Of a DNA stretch of 64,000 nucleotides, positions 46,194 through 58,843 are shown one piece after another. The stretch's first letter is position 1. Every line of letters begins with the position of its first letter. The DNA is from Amyelois transitella (taxonomy: Eukaryota; Arthropoda; Insecta; Lepidoptera; Pyralidae), in contig NC_083529.1 in NCBI RefSeq assembly GCF_032362555.1, positions 7,068,001-7,132,000 on the forward strand, read 5' to 3'. The notes under the pieces are model-generated. The model was not told the DNA's origin. It did not search any database and saw nothing but the letters and a program-made list of their open reading frames with translations. The position numbers and the translations under genes are program-made.

Positions 46194-46320
46194 CATAACT
46201 TGTTGAAGGTGTTGAAGATGAAACAGTGAATTTTAACTGTACGGCGTTTACTAGAATTTTTCTTATAACACAGCCCGTTAAGGCGCCGCTATTTTAGTTT
46301 CACATTGCCTGATATCTGGA
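46194..46320 (-). other. candidate 5' untranslated first exon
   Basis: The minus strand has a strong donor TTATG|GTGAGT at 46194/46193, preceded by sequence with several CpGs (GGCGCCTTAACG, ACGCCGTAC) unlike the AT-rich surroundings. No coding frame crosses it. The nearest downstream minus-strand coding exon with an untranslated acceptor is the GT31 gene at 36693. The link is inferred from orientation and splice sites only; the upstream limit is approximate. Confidence 0.35.
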
Positions 46321-49300
46321 CGTGAAATTAACTTATCCTGGGTCCAAGTCTACAGAACATAAGACCAAATCAATTCATTCTAATTCGACTGACGCACGCA
46401 GGCCACAACAACGAAATGACATGACTGACTGACAATGACAGTACATGAAGCAGCTGAGCTGACACGCGTTTGACATTGATGGACTAATATAGGTACGTTT
46501 CGTTATTACATAACATTCAGTAAAACATAAAAACTAATATAAAAAAATATATATAATATATGTATATATAAATGAAGATAATATATTACATATATTATAT
46601 TAATTTATTAATAATTATCTGCCGTCCTAGCACTTCAGAATAGGACCAATCCATCTCTATCCCAGGGATGTTGTATAGGACGACTAAGGGATAGGCTAAT
46701 AAAATAAGGATTTTTCTTGTAGGCGATGGGCTAGCAACATGTCACTTTTTGTATTGCAAATCCATCACTTAGTGGCCTTTTGGCCATTCCAAGGCTCTGT
46801 CAGTCCCGCAAGGGACATAGATGTGATTGTGTGTATAATATGTATGTATAAATGATTTTCCCGTTTTAGTAGATGTATTGATTTTATTATAAACCAACTA
46901 GCATTGGCGCTGGGCTTCGATCCCTTGGAATTTTGCAGAAAAAGTAGCCTATGTTATGTATGATCTAGCCTATTTAATAGAAGTATTTATTTTTGAATAG
47001 TAGCTTCCTGCGTCTTCTTCTGCCGTTGAACAAATTGTTTTCTTAGGTATTGCCATAGATTGGCAAACCATAGAATCACTAAAATAGAACTGACCGATTG
47101 CTTTTTGATTGAACTAAAGATATTGGGGAAAAAATCTATATATTATTCTGGGATTTATAAAAGACTAACAGAACACAAAATTGTGATTTTTAGAATTTCT
47201 TTTCTCCCATCACGCAACCTATTGATTCCGATTTGAATGCGGTTACATGACAGACGTGCTAGTTGAAAAAAAAATCACATATTTGTTTCCTGTTGGTCAT
47301 CGCTCCCATATAGATTTTTTGCAATATCTGTCCATTTATGTCAAGAAATTTATTTAACTTAAATTTTTGTTCTTTTTTTTGTAATTTTTTTATTACGTAG
47401 GTGTTGTTTATAGTACGTCAATGCGTAGGTACATCAAATAAAAATCGTTTGTTGTCTTTGAACATTTTAATAATTAAAAAATACCGCATACATTCTAACA
47501 TTCATTTACATGGTATTTTGGTTCTTATAACTATTTACATAAAGCTCAGAATCACTTAAATTGAAACTTACGATACAAAATCCCACATCGGTTATATTTG
47601 AACTGAGCAGTTTTACAATGATTGAGCTTTCATGAAGTACCAACATTAAAATGTCAATTTTTCCAGCGTTAAAGGTATACAATATAAATAAGTATAATAA
47701 TATTTTAAGCTTATTAAATTACTACGAAAATGTGTCTAAAAAAAGTTTTTAAAAAAATTTTTAACCGATGCGGGATATTTAAAATGGAAGAAATTGACAA
47801 AATCTAGACGAAAATAAAATCGTAAACGCACACGCGCACGTAGTGCCTTCCCTCTCTTTTATATAAACGTGAAAGAGATGAGAGCATTTATCCAAATTAT
47901 TGTCTTAACAAGTATTTCATATTTATATACCACTAACAAAAGTGGTCGAAAGTATAAATTTTAATAAGAAAAATTCAGAATCTATCGAAAATTGAGTTCC
48001 GATAGGTTATAAAGATCAGTTGAACGTCAAACGAATTTAGACTATAAGATGAAGTTTTATGGTCTAGTTTTATCGATAGTATAGAACTGGCACCAAAATT
48101 AGTTTGTACAAAAATCAGATATTTTATTTTCTTTTGCTTAGCTAGCGACTTTTAGTTTGGCTGTTTTCTTAGACAATAGTTTTCCTGAAGAATGGAATAA
48201 TATGTTAATTTCAAATCACGTTCAGGATAGCTAAGAAATACTTAAGCCATAATCAATAGTTTAAAAATAATCTTTTGGATACACACGATCATAAAAACTA
48301 TCATATCACATTATATAAGTACTTGTACATGCTATTTTTAGTAAGTGAAACTAATTTCACAGGATGTGAATAACATGTTTTTCTTTTTAAATTTTACATT
48401 TTTAAATTTAACAAATGGTCGTATCCGTGCTTCTTACATCTACCTTCATCAGTCTCACTAATATCTTAGTCGCAGTCAGTCAATAATGATCGAGTAATAG
48501 TTTTTGATCCATGCTTTACTTCCAGACCCATTACGTAAACCCTTCATGGCGGAACCAAAATTAAAATTAAGAAAATATTTTTTTTTCATTTCTTCTTACG
48601 AAACAACCCTTCTCATGTGAAATTATTTTCACTAAATAAAACATAACCATGTATATATTACTACATAAAAATGCATCACGTTAATCTCGTAGGTTTGGGG
48701 GCAGAAAGGGGATAACCTCACTTGACAATAAACAATAAATTTTTTGACATTATGCATATGTCCATATGAAAATCTAAATTTCATTTTGAGAGTCCCTTCT
48801 GTGCCAAAACCTTAGTAAAACATTATATATGTAAGTAAAACTTACATTTATAGTAAAAAAAAAGTTAAAACAAATGTACTTATTCAGTTTTCATGGAAAA
48901 TATCTCATAAGTAATGACTTTGGCGATGCCTAAAATTTGTTCGTCTACTCTTAAATTATGTATTATCAGAACTTCACTTCTATGGAATAATATTTCTTTA
49001 GCTAATTATATTTATCTATGAAAATAAGTATGGAAAAATTAAATAAAAACAGTTTAATCATATCTTTAAACTAAATTTAAATTTTTAACTTTCAATTGGT
49101 ATCTATATTTTTTTAATCATATTTTTTTTAAATGTGGTCTGTACGTCGAAACAACCAATTTGAAAATATCAGAAAATGAACATAACATTCTTTCTTTATT
49201 ATCTCCTTATACATAAATGAAAAAAAATATAGGTTACTGCTTCGTTACACAAGTGTACCTATTCAGAGCTTAATAGCTAAGAATATAAAATATTTCTCTT

Positions 49301-50567
49301 ACGTAATGAAAAAAGATATACAAAACTAAAAGATTTTTACTTACTACAGACAAATTATCTCAAATCATAAGAAACATTCATATAATTTACAAAAAATCCC
49401 TGCTGAGAAATAAATTCGTTAAAAACATATTTGTAATTTTGACTAATCTCTACCCGTGTTATTATTTTTTCATAGGTAGTTACTATAACTTTTTAATAGT
49501 TTAATATTTTTTTCTAATATAATCAAAAAAAAGTTGAGATTTAGGTAGGTACATATATTTTAAACGCATATTATCTCATAATAAAGATGGCTAGTTTCTA
49601 CTTGAATATAAGTGTATTTTTACATTTTGAAATTTTTTAGATTATGAGGATAAAAAAAACCAAAAGACTTAAATAATATCAAACATATTCACTTCTAATC
49701 AGCCTATTTTTTTTTTACTTTGATTATGATTTCTAGCCATAACGTCATTGTAATTGGAGGATTACGTGGAGTTTTTTTTTAATACCGATCGAAACCGTGA
49801 CTGATGGTAAAAATATAAAACTTAGTTATTATTCATTACAACAATAGAATATATTTGTTTTATTTCCTTAGAAATACAATCTAAATTTCACTGAAGCGTA
49901 ACTGGCTGCAAATACCAGAGCAGTTTATAAAGAAAACATTATTTAATACATTTTAAAAATAAATTTTACTTTATTTGTAAAAAAAAAATTACGTGTTATC
50001 TACACTCGGTTCAAAATAAAAAGAAAATTAATTAATTGTTCCAAATTTAAAAAAGAAACAAAAACCAGTAATAGTTGACCTCCGCCATTGTAATTTAGAT
50101 GTGTATCAACATTTCTTGGATGAAATTGAATTCGCAATGTTTTTTTTTTTTTTTTTTTAAATAAATTCACTTAAATACTTAATTGAAATTATTTGGATAT
50201 TTTCATAGGTTTTACCAATTTTTATGTGCGACTTTTGCAAGTCGGTGTGATTAATTAGTCGACATTGTAATTAATCGCGCTAACCATTTTACTGCTCATG
50301 AACGAAGTACCGTGTTTATAATAAGACTGGTCGCAGAGATCCGCCGATCGGCTGCAACTGCGCTTTGTCGCATCGAAAAAGTCGTTAAATTTCTTAAATA
50401 ACTAAGAGTACTCGACATATAACGTCTAATAATAAAATATTGTACGATTAATCGAATCAATAATTCGTAACAATTGTAATCACAAATAAACAAAATGCAC
50501 ATGATCATCGCATCATGATCGCGGTACGTGCGATTTGTCGTGGCGATTCATCGCAGCGATTAGTCGC
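46321..50567. other. AT-rich tract, probable long 3' UTR of the Pro/Tyr-rich membrane-protein gene
   Basis: One family A copy lies at 46620-46850 (+). From about 46900 to 50567 the common repeats are absent, which contrasts with both sides and suggests that insertions have been selected against. It lies directly after the stop of the minus-strand gene ending at 50568, so an extended 3' UTR is the simplest reading. No frame of note is present; T runs occur at about 50141-50158. Confidence 0.45.
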
Positions 50568-53500
50568 TTAATGTGAAAGATACGGATTGTAAGGAGGTTG
50601 TTTGGCGTGGGGCGTCGAATCAGCTGGGCCCATGACCTGTTCGTATGTTGGTGGGAGCGCTGAAAAAAAAAGAAAGAATAATTATATCAATACAAATATA
50701 TAGCCTATTTTTTAAATTATGTTAATAAGTTTGCATGCTAACACATTCAGTGGCCTGAATCTGCAAATTCAGTTACCATAATCCAATCTAGGTTTCTCAA
50801 ACAAGATGACTTAACTCTAATTGCCTAATTTTTACTACTATTTTTATTTATTTTTTACTTTTTCTGAATCGTGGTGAGAGAATACTTATTCTTATGACAG
50901 GTGGAAAATAGATGGATAGCTAGGTACAATACCCTTTATTGGACATAGATATAACAAAATAACTTATAATATTAATGGTGTCGTGTGGTGAAGAATCTCA
51001 AGTTTATAAGCCTTAGTCGCTGTTCACGACATTCCTCCATGGGAAAGACATGGTTCGATGGCTCGAGAGAGAGTAGTTCTATTCTCGAGTGGCGGAAACC
51101 GCAAGGCATTACCATTACTATTACTATTAACACATTTACATACATACATCTTCTACACTAACATACATCCTACTAATATTATAAATGCGAAAGTTTGTGA
51201 GTATGACAGGATGTCAGTATGGATGTCTGTTACTCTTTCACGCAAAAACTACTGAACCAATTACTATGAAATTCGGTATGTTGGTAGCTAAAGCCCAGAG
51301 AATAACATATAGGCTACTTATTATCCCGAAACTCCCGCGGGATTGATTCCACGCGGACGAAGTCGCGGGCGGCCTCTAGTACCTACATACATAAAATCAC
51401 GCCTTTCTCCCGGAGGGGTGGGCAGAGACTACATCTTTCCACTTGCCACGATCTCTGCACACTTCCTTCGCTTCATCCACATTCATAACTCTCTTCGTGC
51501 AAGCTCGGCGGTTTCGGGCACACAATGTTTACAACATCATGACGTCACACATAACCGTTATCAATATGACACATAATCCGCTGTTATTTATTATAAGACT
51601 AGGCAATGTGTGTTTAGCTATTATGCGTGCTTTGTAGAAACACGCTGGTTGACAAATTACATACATATAGTCACGTTTATATCACTCGCGGAGTAGACAG
51701 AGCCAACAATCTCGAAAAGTCTGATAGGCCACGCTCGACTGCTCGGCTCAATGATAGAATTGGGATTCAAATAGTGACAGCCTGAATCCCAAGCTTAAAA
51801 GCCTATCCCTTAATCGCCTTTTACGACATCCACGGTAAAGAGATGCGAGGGGGTTCTATTTTTTTTCTATTCGTGCCGGGAACCACACGGCAAATTAAGG
51901 TAATTCAAACATTCCCGGAATAAAATATACTTACGACCAGAAACCTGTCAATGACTATTTGAATCTCAATTCTATCATAAAGCCATACGGCTGAACGTGG
52001 CCTAGCGGTCTTTTCAAGACTGTTGGCTCTGTCTACGCCGCAAGGGATACAGACGTAACTATATGTATGTAAACATATATGATATAGCGTTGGGTTTGTT
52101 TCCTTTTCTTGTACATAAATAATGCAAGCGCAATATTTTAATTAACTTTTTAAACCGCAATATGATGTGGTCTGAATTTCTGATTATTAATTTTTTGACC
52201 ACATAATTCACAATATAAAAGTCTAGTCCAATATATATTGCATAGGTATAGGGAGACTGGGGATACTTGATCCCCAGGGAGACTTGATCCCTTGTCAATA
52301 AATCGATAAGCAGACGGTATTTTTATTTTAAAGACTGGCAATACTGTTGATTTCACTCATTGTCTATGGCTGAACGTAAATTTGACGGTTCACAATTGAC
52401 AACTTCAGAGCAATGGTGCCATTTTGTTTTCGCCAGGTGAAAATATTTTTCTGTGAGTATTCAAATCATTATCTATAGTTATTATTTATTATAAATTAGT
52501 AACCACATTCTAAAGACTAGAAAAGTTGTTAATTGAAGTTTGTATTGATGGGTTTTTCATCTAATTACCGCTTTATTTCTTTAACAAAAATTTGGTTTTT
52601 GAAAAAAATCAGTTCCGGGTACACTTGATCCCTGCGAGCGCGGGGAGAGTAGATCCCGGGATCAAGTGTCCCCTATATTTGGTTAGATATAGATAGCTCA
52701 GTATTTTTACTTGTTTTAGATGGAAGAAAAATATAAACGTATATTACGTATAAAGAGGGCGCTAAGAAACCATACCCATAGACAAAACAAAACTTGAATT
52801 AGCAGTTAAAGCGATTTTGAAAGGAAATACTATCAAAGGAACTGCAAAACTTTATGATGTGCCTTTGATGACACTAAGAAGATACGCCAGGAAACAACAA
52901 CGACAGCCAGATGTTAAATTTCCCAATAATCATGTAAATCATTGCGATAATAAAAATAAGACAAAAAGTTTTTGTAGGTACACATTTAGTAAGGATTGTG
53001 ATTATTAAGACTCAAATTATCTTTAAGTAACCACATAGAGGTCTAAAATAATATAACCATTGTAAGTGTTGATTTTTGTTATGTTTATATGATTAAATAA
53101 ACAATTTTTATATTGTAAAATGCATTATTATTATTTTATAATGACGTAGGTACACTTGTTCCCCTATAATCAAATCTTACCTACACAGGGATCAAGTCTC
53201 CCAGCATAGGGGACACTTGATCCTTTTATAATGTCGTAGTAAATTTAAAAAAAAAAAGTACTAATTATTAATTAATTCCATAATCTGATAATGAACAAAG
53301 TTAGATGAATAGTTTTTCTAGGTAGTCACCAAAAATTTTCTAAAAGCCATTACTATAGACTAAGATATGAGCAATAAACTAAAATGGGGATCAAGTGTCC
53401 CCAGTCTCCCCTACAGCCAACTGCAGAAGAACTTGAACAACTTTGGTTATGGTTTGTATAACATCGGCATCATGTTTCTCTGACGTTGACTGTACACTCA

Positions 53501-56500
53501 AATACCAAATGCGAAAATGAGAAAGTAGCTCTGTATGTCTGTTACGCTTTCACGCCTAAATCACTGAACCGATTTTCATAAAATTAATACAGATTCAGTT
53601 AATCCTGAGGAAGAACATAAGACTATTTTTTTTAACTATAACAGCTAACGAAGGCGCGGACAACACCTAGCAAGTTATCATAACAAACATTAAATAATCC
53701 TTAGTGTGTCATAAAGATAAGTCGCGCATACCAATTAGTTGTGGCGTTATAGATGAACAAACATACAAATTGAATACCTTGTGAACTCCATCCTGGCGGT
53801 GGTATTCCATAAAAGGCTAGCATGAAAGCATTAGGCATTTAATTAGATATAAATATTACATACATACATATAATCACGTCTATATCCCTTGCGGGGTAGA
53901 CAGAGCCAACAGTCTTGAAATGACACGATGACACGGTGACACGGACACATGATCGGCCACGTTCAGCTATTTCGCTTAGTGATAGAATTGAGATTCAAAT
54001 AGCGACAGGTTGCTAGCCCATCGTCTAAAAAAAGAATCCCAAGTTTGTAAGCCTATCCCTTAATCGCCTTTTACGACATCCATGGGAAAGAGATGGGAGT
54101 GGTCCTATTCTTTTTTGTACTAGTGCCGGGAACCACACGGCACTTCGAAAAGAACATCTATTAGAAATAACAGTAGTAACCATAACTAAGTCAAAAAAAA
54201 ATTCAAAATTCAAAATTTCTATTCATTATTATAGGATACTATATATCGCTTAATAATTGTCGTATGGATTAACAAGATTGGTTGACGTCAAATAAATTAC
54301 TTAAAAACTAAGTTTACTGCCGCTTCCAAGGCGTCAGTGCAGAAGAAGCGGTAACAAACTGCATTGCAGCATTTTCTTCAACAACGTCAACTTCACAATA
54401 TTAAATTATACTTAGAATAGAATAGAGAATAAGTCGGAACACGTCACCTACTTACGAAGAACTTAAGCCTCCGGTAGCCCTGTCCACCCTGAAAAGACTA
54501 AAGACGTGATAAACGTAACTCACCGCTGGCATCGGGCGCGTTGGGCGGATACGGCGACGTGTGCGGCTGCGGCATGCCGTGTGGGTACGGCGACTGCTGC
54601 GGGTACGGCGCCTGCTGCGGGTACGGCGCGGGGTGAGGGTACGGGGTTGTTTGTGGGTACGGCGCCGGGGGGTACGTCTGCTGTGGGTAAGGCGCTGGGG
54701 TGGCCGGCACAACTACTGTCGTGTGTTGGCCTGGGGGCGCTGTAAATGATCAATTATTCGAGATGAGTTCGAGAACCTATAGTAGGTAACTACTGATAAA
54801 GAACGTGAACCTTATAATTATATCTTACACATCTTATCTGACTTAAATCTAATTATAACTACTAGGTATCGCTTCCAAAGCGCATGTGTAGAAGAAGCAG
54901 CGGAACAAACAACACTGCAGCATTTTCATCGTAATATAATAACACAGCCTAAAGCATTCCTCGATAAATGGTCTATTAAACACAAAAATAATTTTTCAAT
55001 TCGAACCAGTAGTTCCTGAGACTAGCGCTTCAAACAAACAAACAAACTCTTCATCTTAACAATATTAGTATAGTATAGATGTTAAGATATTAGTAGGTAG
55101 TGATGTTAAGGTGTTAGTGATGACGTCATACCTGCCCCGGGGTGAACAGGTACGTAGGTCCGCTGTACTATCTGAACCACATTGTTAGGCCCGGGGGGCA
55201 CGGGGGGGATCGAGGGGGCCGCTGCAACCACAGGTTATACAGGGTTATTTTAAAACATAGAAAAATTTTGATAATGGAACAGTGAGTGAATGACAGAGCA
55301 ATTTAATGGTGATGACTATCTATGTTCCCGGGTAAGGATCCCGGTCAGGGCATGATGGAAAAAGAACTTTATCCAATTGGACTGAGTCTGCTATTTGAAA
55401 ATACAGTATCGTTGATATCTTTGTCTTTGGTTTTGATCACGATTCTGGATTCGGTAAGTAAGGATTTTACACGAAGCGACTCACGTCTCTGACCTCCGAC
55501 ACCTCTGCAGATACCATAACCCATATTTGAAACACGATAGCAGTGTTACGTAGTAGATATATAGATTTTGTTTTATTTCTATTTTATTTTTTTTTGGTCA
55601 AAGGCATCCGCGGTAGACCCCTTTTTTGTACATTTTTGTATGGAAATTGTCACATTTTTAATTTGTATTTGGTACCAAATAAACAATTATTCTATCTCTT
55701 TCTTTATATCTGTCTAGACGGCCGAAGTAATTTGACCATTGCTTTTTAAAATAACCCAATGTGCATATAGAATTACAAAGTTACACACATAATGATTAAA
55801 AATTACTAACAGATAGGCAAATAAATATAGAAGGACCAAGAACAACGTTACGATTTTTTTTTTAATTTAGTAAGTACCATAGAATTGTTAGTATGTTAGT
55901 GTTAGCTCATACCAAACAAAACGAACAAACATAGACTAAATACATACATACATATGATCACGTCTATATCCCCTGGCGGGGTAGACAGAGCCAACAGTCA
56001 TTAAAAGACTGATACTTTAAAACTGTATCTTTTTTTCTAAACCCAATCACTCAAATTAACAAATTAATAATGGGAATGTTTGCGGGGTAGACAGAGCTAA
56101 CAGTCTTAAAAATACTGATAGACCATCTTCAGCTGTTGCAGGTTTACTGATAGAATTGGATTCATATAGTGAAGTTGCTAGCTAAAAGAAGAATCCCAAG
56201 TTATAAACCTGGGATTCTTAGAGCTTGGTCGCCTATCCCTTAGTCGCCATTTACTACGTCCATGGGAAAGAGATTTAATGGTCCTATTCTTTCTTGCTAT
56301 CGGTGCCCGAGAACCACACGGCACTATCTAATGATGGTCAGAAGCACAGAACTCTGAAAACGAAACGGTTATTAACACTCACGCTGCAACACCTGACCCC
56401 TGTTCCTCCTGCAGCAGCACTTGATGAGGCATATGACGACCAGAGCGAATGCTATGCACCCGATCACGCTCCCCACTATCTCCATGGTGTTGTCTTCGAA

Positions 56501-58843
56501 ATCCTCGTGGCTATGGTTGTGAAAGTGTTTGCTGATTTTCTGGAAGAAAGAGGTTTTATACATTTAAGGTTTTATGCATCACTAGAGGCCGCCCGCGACT
56601 TCGTCCGCATGGAAACCCTATCAATCCCGCGGGAACTCTGGGATAAAAAGTAGCCTATGTGTTATTCTGGGTCTTCAGCTACCTACATACCAAATTTCAT
56701 GGTAATCGGTTCAGTAGTTTTTGCGTGAAAGAGTAACAAACATCCATACAAACTTTCGCCTTTATAATAGTAGTAGGATTGGAGTAGACAGAGTTAATGA
56801 GGTTTTTATACATTAAAGGTTTTATGCATCATTGGAGTAGACAGAGTTGATTGTCTCGAAAATAATTTGGACACTTTCAGTTGTACGGATTATCAAGGGA
56901 ATCGAGATACAATTTTACCCAATATTGAAGTAGCTGTCCCGGCAAACGTTGTTTTGCATTTTGTGGGTGTGAAAAATAGATGTTGGCCGATTCTCAGACC
57001 TACTCAATATGCTCACAAAATTTCATGAGAATCGAAAGTCAAGCCGTTTCGGGAGGAGTACGGGAACGAACATTGTGACACGAGAACTTTATACATATAC
57101 ATATATGATTACATACATAAAGTCACGTCTATATCCCTAGCGGGGTAGACGGAAAGTCATATGATTTTGCGGGGTAGATAACCCGTGAAGCGGTAAAAAA
57201 TAAACTCACTGTCGCATTTATAATAAATACTAGCTGTGCCAGCGACTTCGTACGCGTGGTATAGTTATTTTGGGCATCATTGAAGGCCTCAAGGATGAAT
57301 TATTTCCCCCGTTTTTTTCAAATTTTCCATTATTTCTTGGTTCCTAATAGTTGCAGCATGATGTTATATAGCCTAAAGCCTTCCTTGATAAATGGTCTAT
57401 TCAACGCAAAAATAATATTTCAATTCGATCCAGTAGTTCCTGAGATTAGCGCATTCAAACAAAAAAACTCTTCAGCTTTATAATATTAGTATAGATTTAA
57501 ATCATTGAAGGGAATTTCATAGCAATATTTGTATAACATATTTACAAGAGGCTTTACATGTAACGGAAATGCTTATCATTTTATACAGTAACCAGGCAAA
57601 GTTTATAACTAAACATGTTGAATAATTTGAAGAATTATGTCCTCACAATATGATAACTTGATAAGAGAAAGCATCGGACGGAGCCCTGCAATCTTTTAGT
57701 AAAAACAAATTAATGTATAATTACATTTGTCTTGTTTGCTAAATGTATTCATCCCGTTTGGGTCCTGACACCAATAGAAAATAAGAATAGGACCAGTCCA
57801 TCACTCTCCCATGGACGTCGTAAAAGGCGACTAAGGGATATGCTTACAAACTTAGGATTCTCCTTTTAGGTGACAGGCTAGCAACCTGTCACTATTTGAA
57901 TCTCGATTCTACTATTAAGCCAAACAGCTGAACGTGGTCTATCAGTATTTTTAACGCCATTGGTTCTGTCTACCCCGCAAGGGATATGGACGTGATTTTG
58001 TAAGAACATGTGTGAGACGTGCTTAAATACGTAAATTGTGCTTACAATTCAACTGAAATTGCATGCCGTCTTACATTTTGCTGACTTAGCAATGCAAATG
58101 ACAGACAAAACAAGGTCAGAATGTTGCAACGGTGAACAGGACTCTGTTTGCATGACATTAGGTAATATTGCCATTAAATTTGTATCTAATAGAAGTATAC
58201 ACTATAATAAACCAAATATTGTTTAACCTACAAAAATACTCTGAAAATAAGTTTGAATTACATATAATCACGTCTATATCCCTTACAGGGTAGACGAAGC
58301 TGACAGTCCTTGAAAAAACTGAAAGGTCAAGTTCAGCTGTACAGCTTAATAATAGGATTGAGATTTGAATAGCGACAGGTTGCCAGCCCATCGCCATAAA
58401 CCGGAATAAGTACTAAGTTTCTATTAGCACTTCCATAATACGTCTCTTACTATAATTGTAAAAAATTTTGTGTTTATCAAAAATAGAACACAATCTTTCT
58501 AACAACTTAAACAATAAGGAAAAAGAGATTTATTGTTTGCACTGGGTCTTGATTGGCTCTATAATTATTAGTTGAGCAATTAAGGCTCCAAATTGGGAGA
58601 TCTTATTTTACAATAGATATTTAATTTAGTTGGTATAGCAGTGGAAATATTTAACAATAGTTAAGTTTATTAAACTAAAGAGCAGTCTTCTCTACAATTA
58701 AACTGCTTATGTCTGGCATGAAATGCGAAACCTTGCAGGCGAAACAATGAATAGTTTTTTGAAACGATTGTGAAATAATAAAGAGGAAACATGAACGGAC
58801 TTACTCTAAAATCATCATCATCGTCGTGATCAAAGAAACCCAT
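50568..58843 (-). CDS. single-pass membrane protein with Pro/Tyr repeat tail, 197 aa
   Basis: Five exons on the minus strand: 58843-58805, 56539-56383, 55221-55132, 54739-54524, 50659-50568 (stop TAA). The first junction is phase 0, the other three phase 1; all are GT-AG. Total 594 nt. The N-terminus is MGFFDHDDDDDFRKISKHFH, Asp-rich and then His-rich, with no signal peptide. A membrane helix spans about 34-52 (IVGSVIGCIAFALVVICLI), followed by KCCCRRNR, a basic Cys cluster that may be palmitoylated and places the tail in the cytosol. The tail is Pro-rich, with about eight PYP-type repeats (for example APYPQQAPYPQQSPYP, residues 110-155) and a C-terminal LPPTYEQV (169-176), a PPxY motif for WW-domain partners such as Nedd4-type ligases. 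The layout resembles Shisa-type or other small PY-motif adaptors, but there is no Cys-rich ectodomain. Function unknown. Confidence 0.88.
51383..51530 (-). pseudogene. LINE ORF2 C-terminal fragment
   Basis: The minus strand carries the RDR.KWK..VSAHPSG-like terminus next to a short CATA tail (51383-51395). It is truncated upstream at GCCCGAAACCGCCGAGCTTG. It directly adjoins the repeat ending at 51379. Confidence 0.55.
52251..53411 (+). mobile_element. pogo-like DNA transposon remnant, 1161 bp, with recurring terminal motif
   Basis: The inverted ends read GGGGAGACTGGGGACACTTG (right end, complemented) and GGGAGACTGGGGATACTTG (left), each flanked by TA, the Tc1/mariner-pogo target. The motif ACACTTGATCC or its complement recurs at 52275-52291, 52617-52633, 52642-52675 (two, facing), 53148-53166, 53185-53223 (two) and both ends. 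Inside is a helix-turn-helix frame (52766-53008). The DDE catalytic domain is absent, so the copy is non-autonomous. The group is inferred from the TA flanks and the HTH type. Confidence 0.78.
52766..53008 (+). pseudogene. psq-type helix-turn-helix fragment of a pogo-like transposase
   Basis: An in-frame stop at 52763 precedes KTKLELAVKAILKGNTIKGT, then AKLYDVPLMTLRRYARK. The pattern (A-x-x-A-I-L-x-G, T-A-K-x-Y-x-V-P-x-x-T-L-R-R-Y) is the Psq/CENP-B-like HTH at the N-terminus of pogo and Tigger transposases. The frame ends shortly after, without the second DNA-binding or catalytic part. An ATG at 52720 in another frame suggests a frameshift near 52750. Confidence 0.72.

Larger units (their letters stand above)
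50660..58804. other. introns of the membrane-protein gene: repeat inventory
   Basis: Family A: 50985-51107 (-), 51663-51891 (-), 51945-52068 (+), 53864-54142 (-), a tail at 55950-56010 (-), 56083-56324 (-), a tail at 57110-57160 (-), 57763-57998 (+), 58260-58398 (-). The 'GCGGGCGGCC' class lies at 51165-51379 (+) and 56584-56780 (-), with a diverged copy near 53505-53690. LINE 3'-end-like pieces lie at 54195-54425 and 54836-54925. The 'GCGACTTCGTCCGCG' class lies at 54945-55078 (3' part) and 57230-57496. A tRNA-SINE scrap lies at about 55320-55425. Confidence 0.6.

Noticed and set aside
54452-54753. Several overlapping Arg/Pro- and Ala-rich frames on both strands
   Set aside because: Shadows of the GC-rich Pro/Tyr-repeat exon (54739-54524), which alone has matching splice sites and phase.
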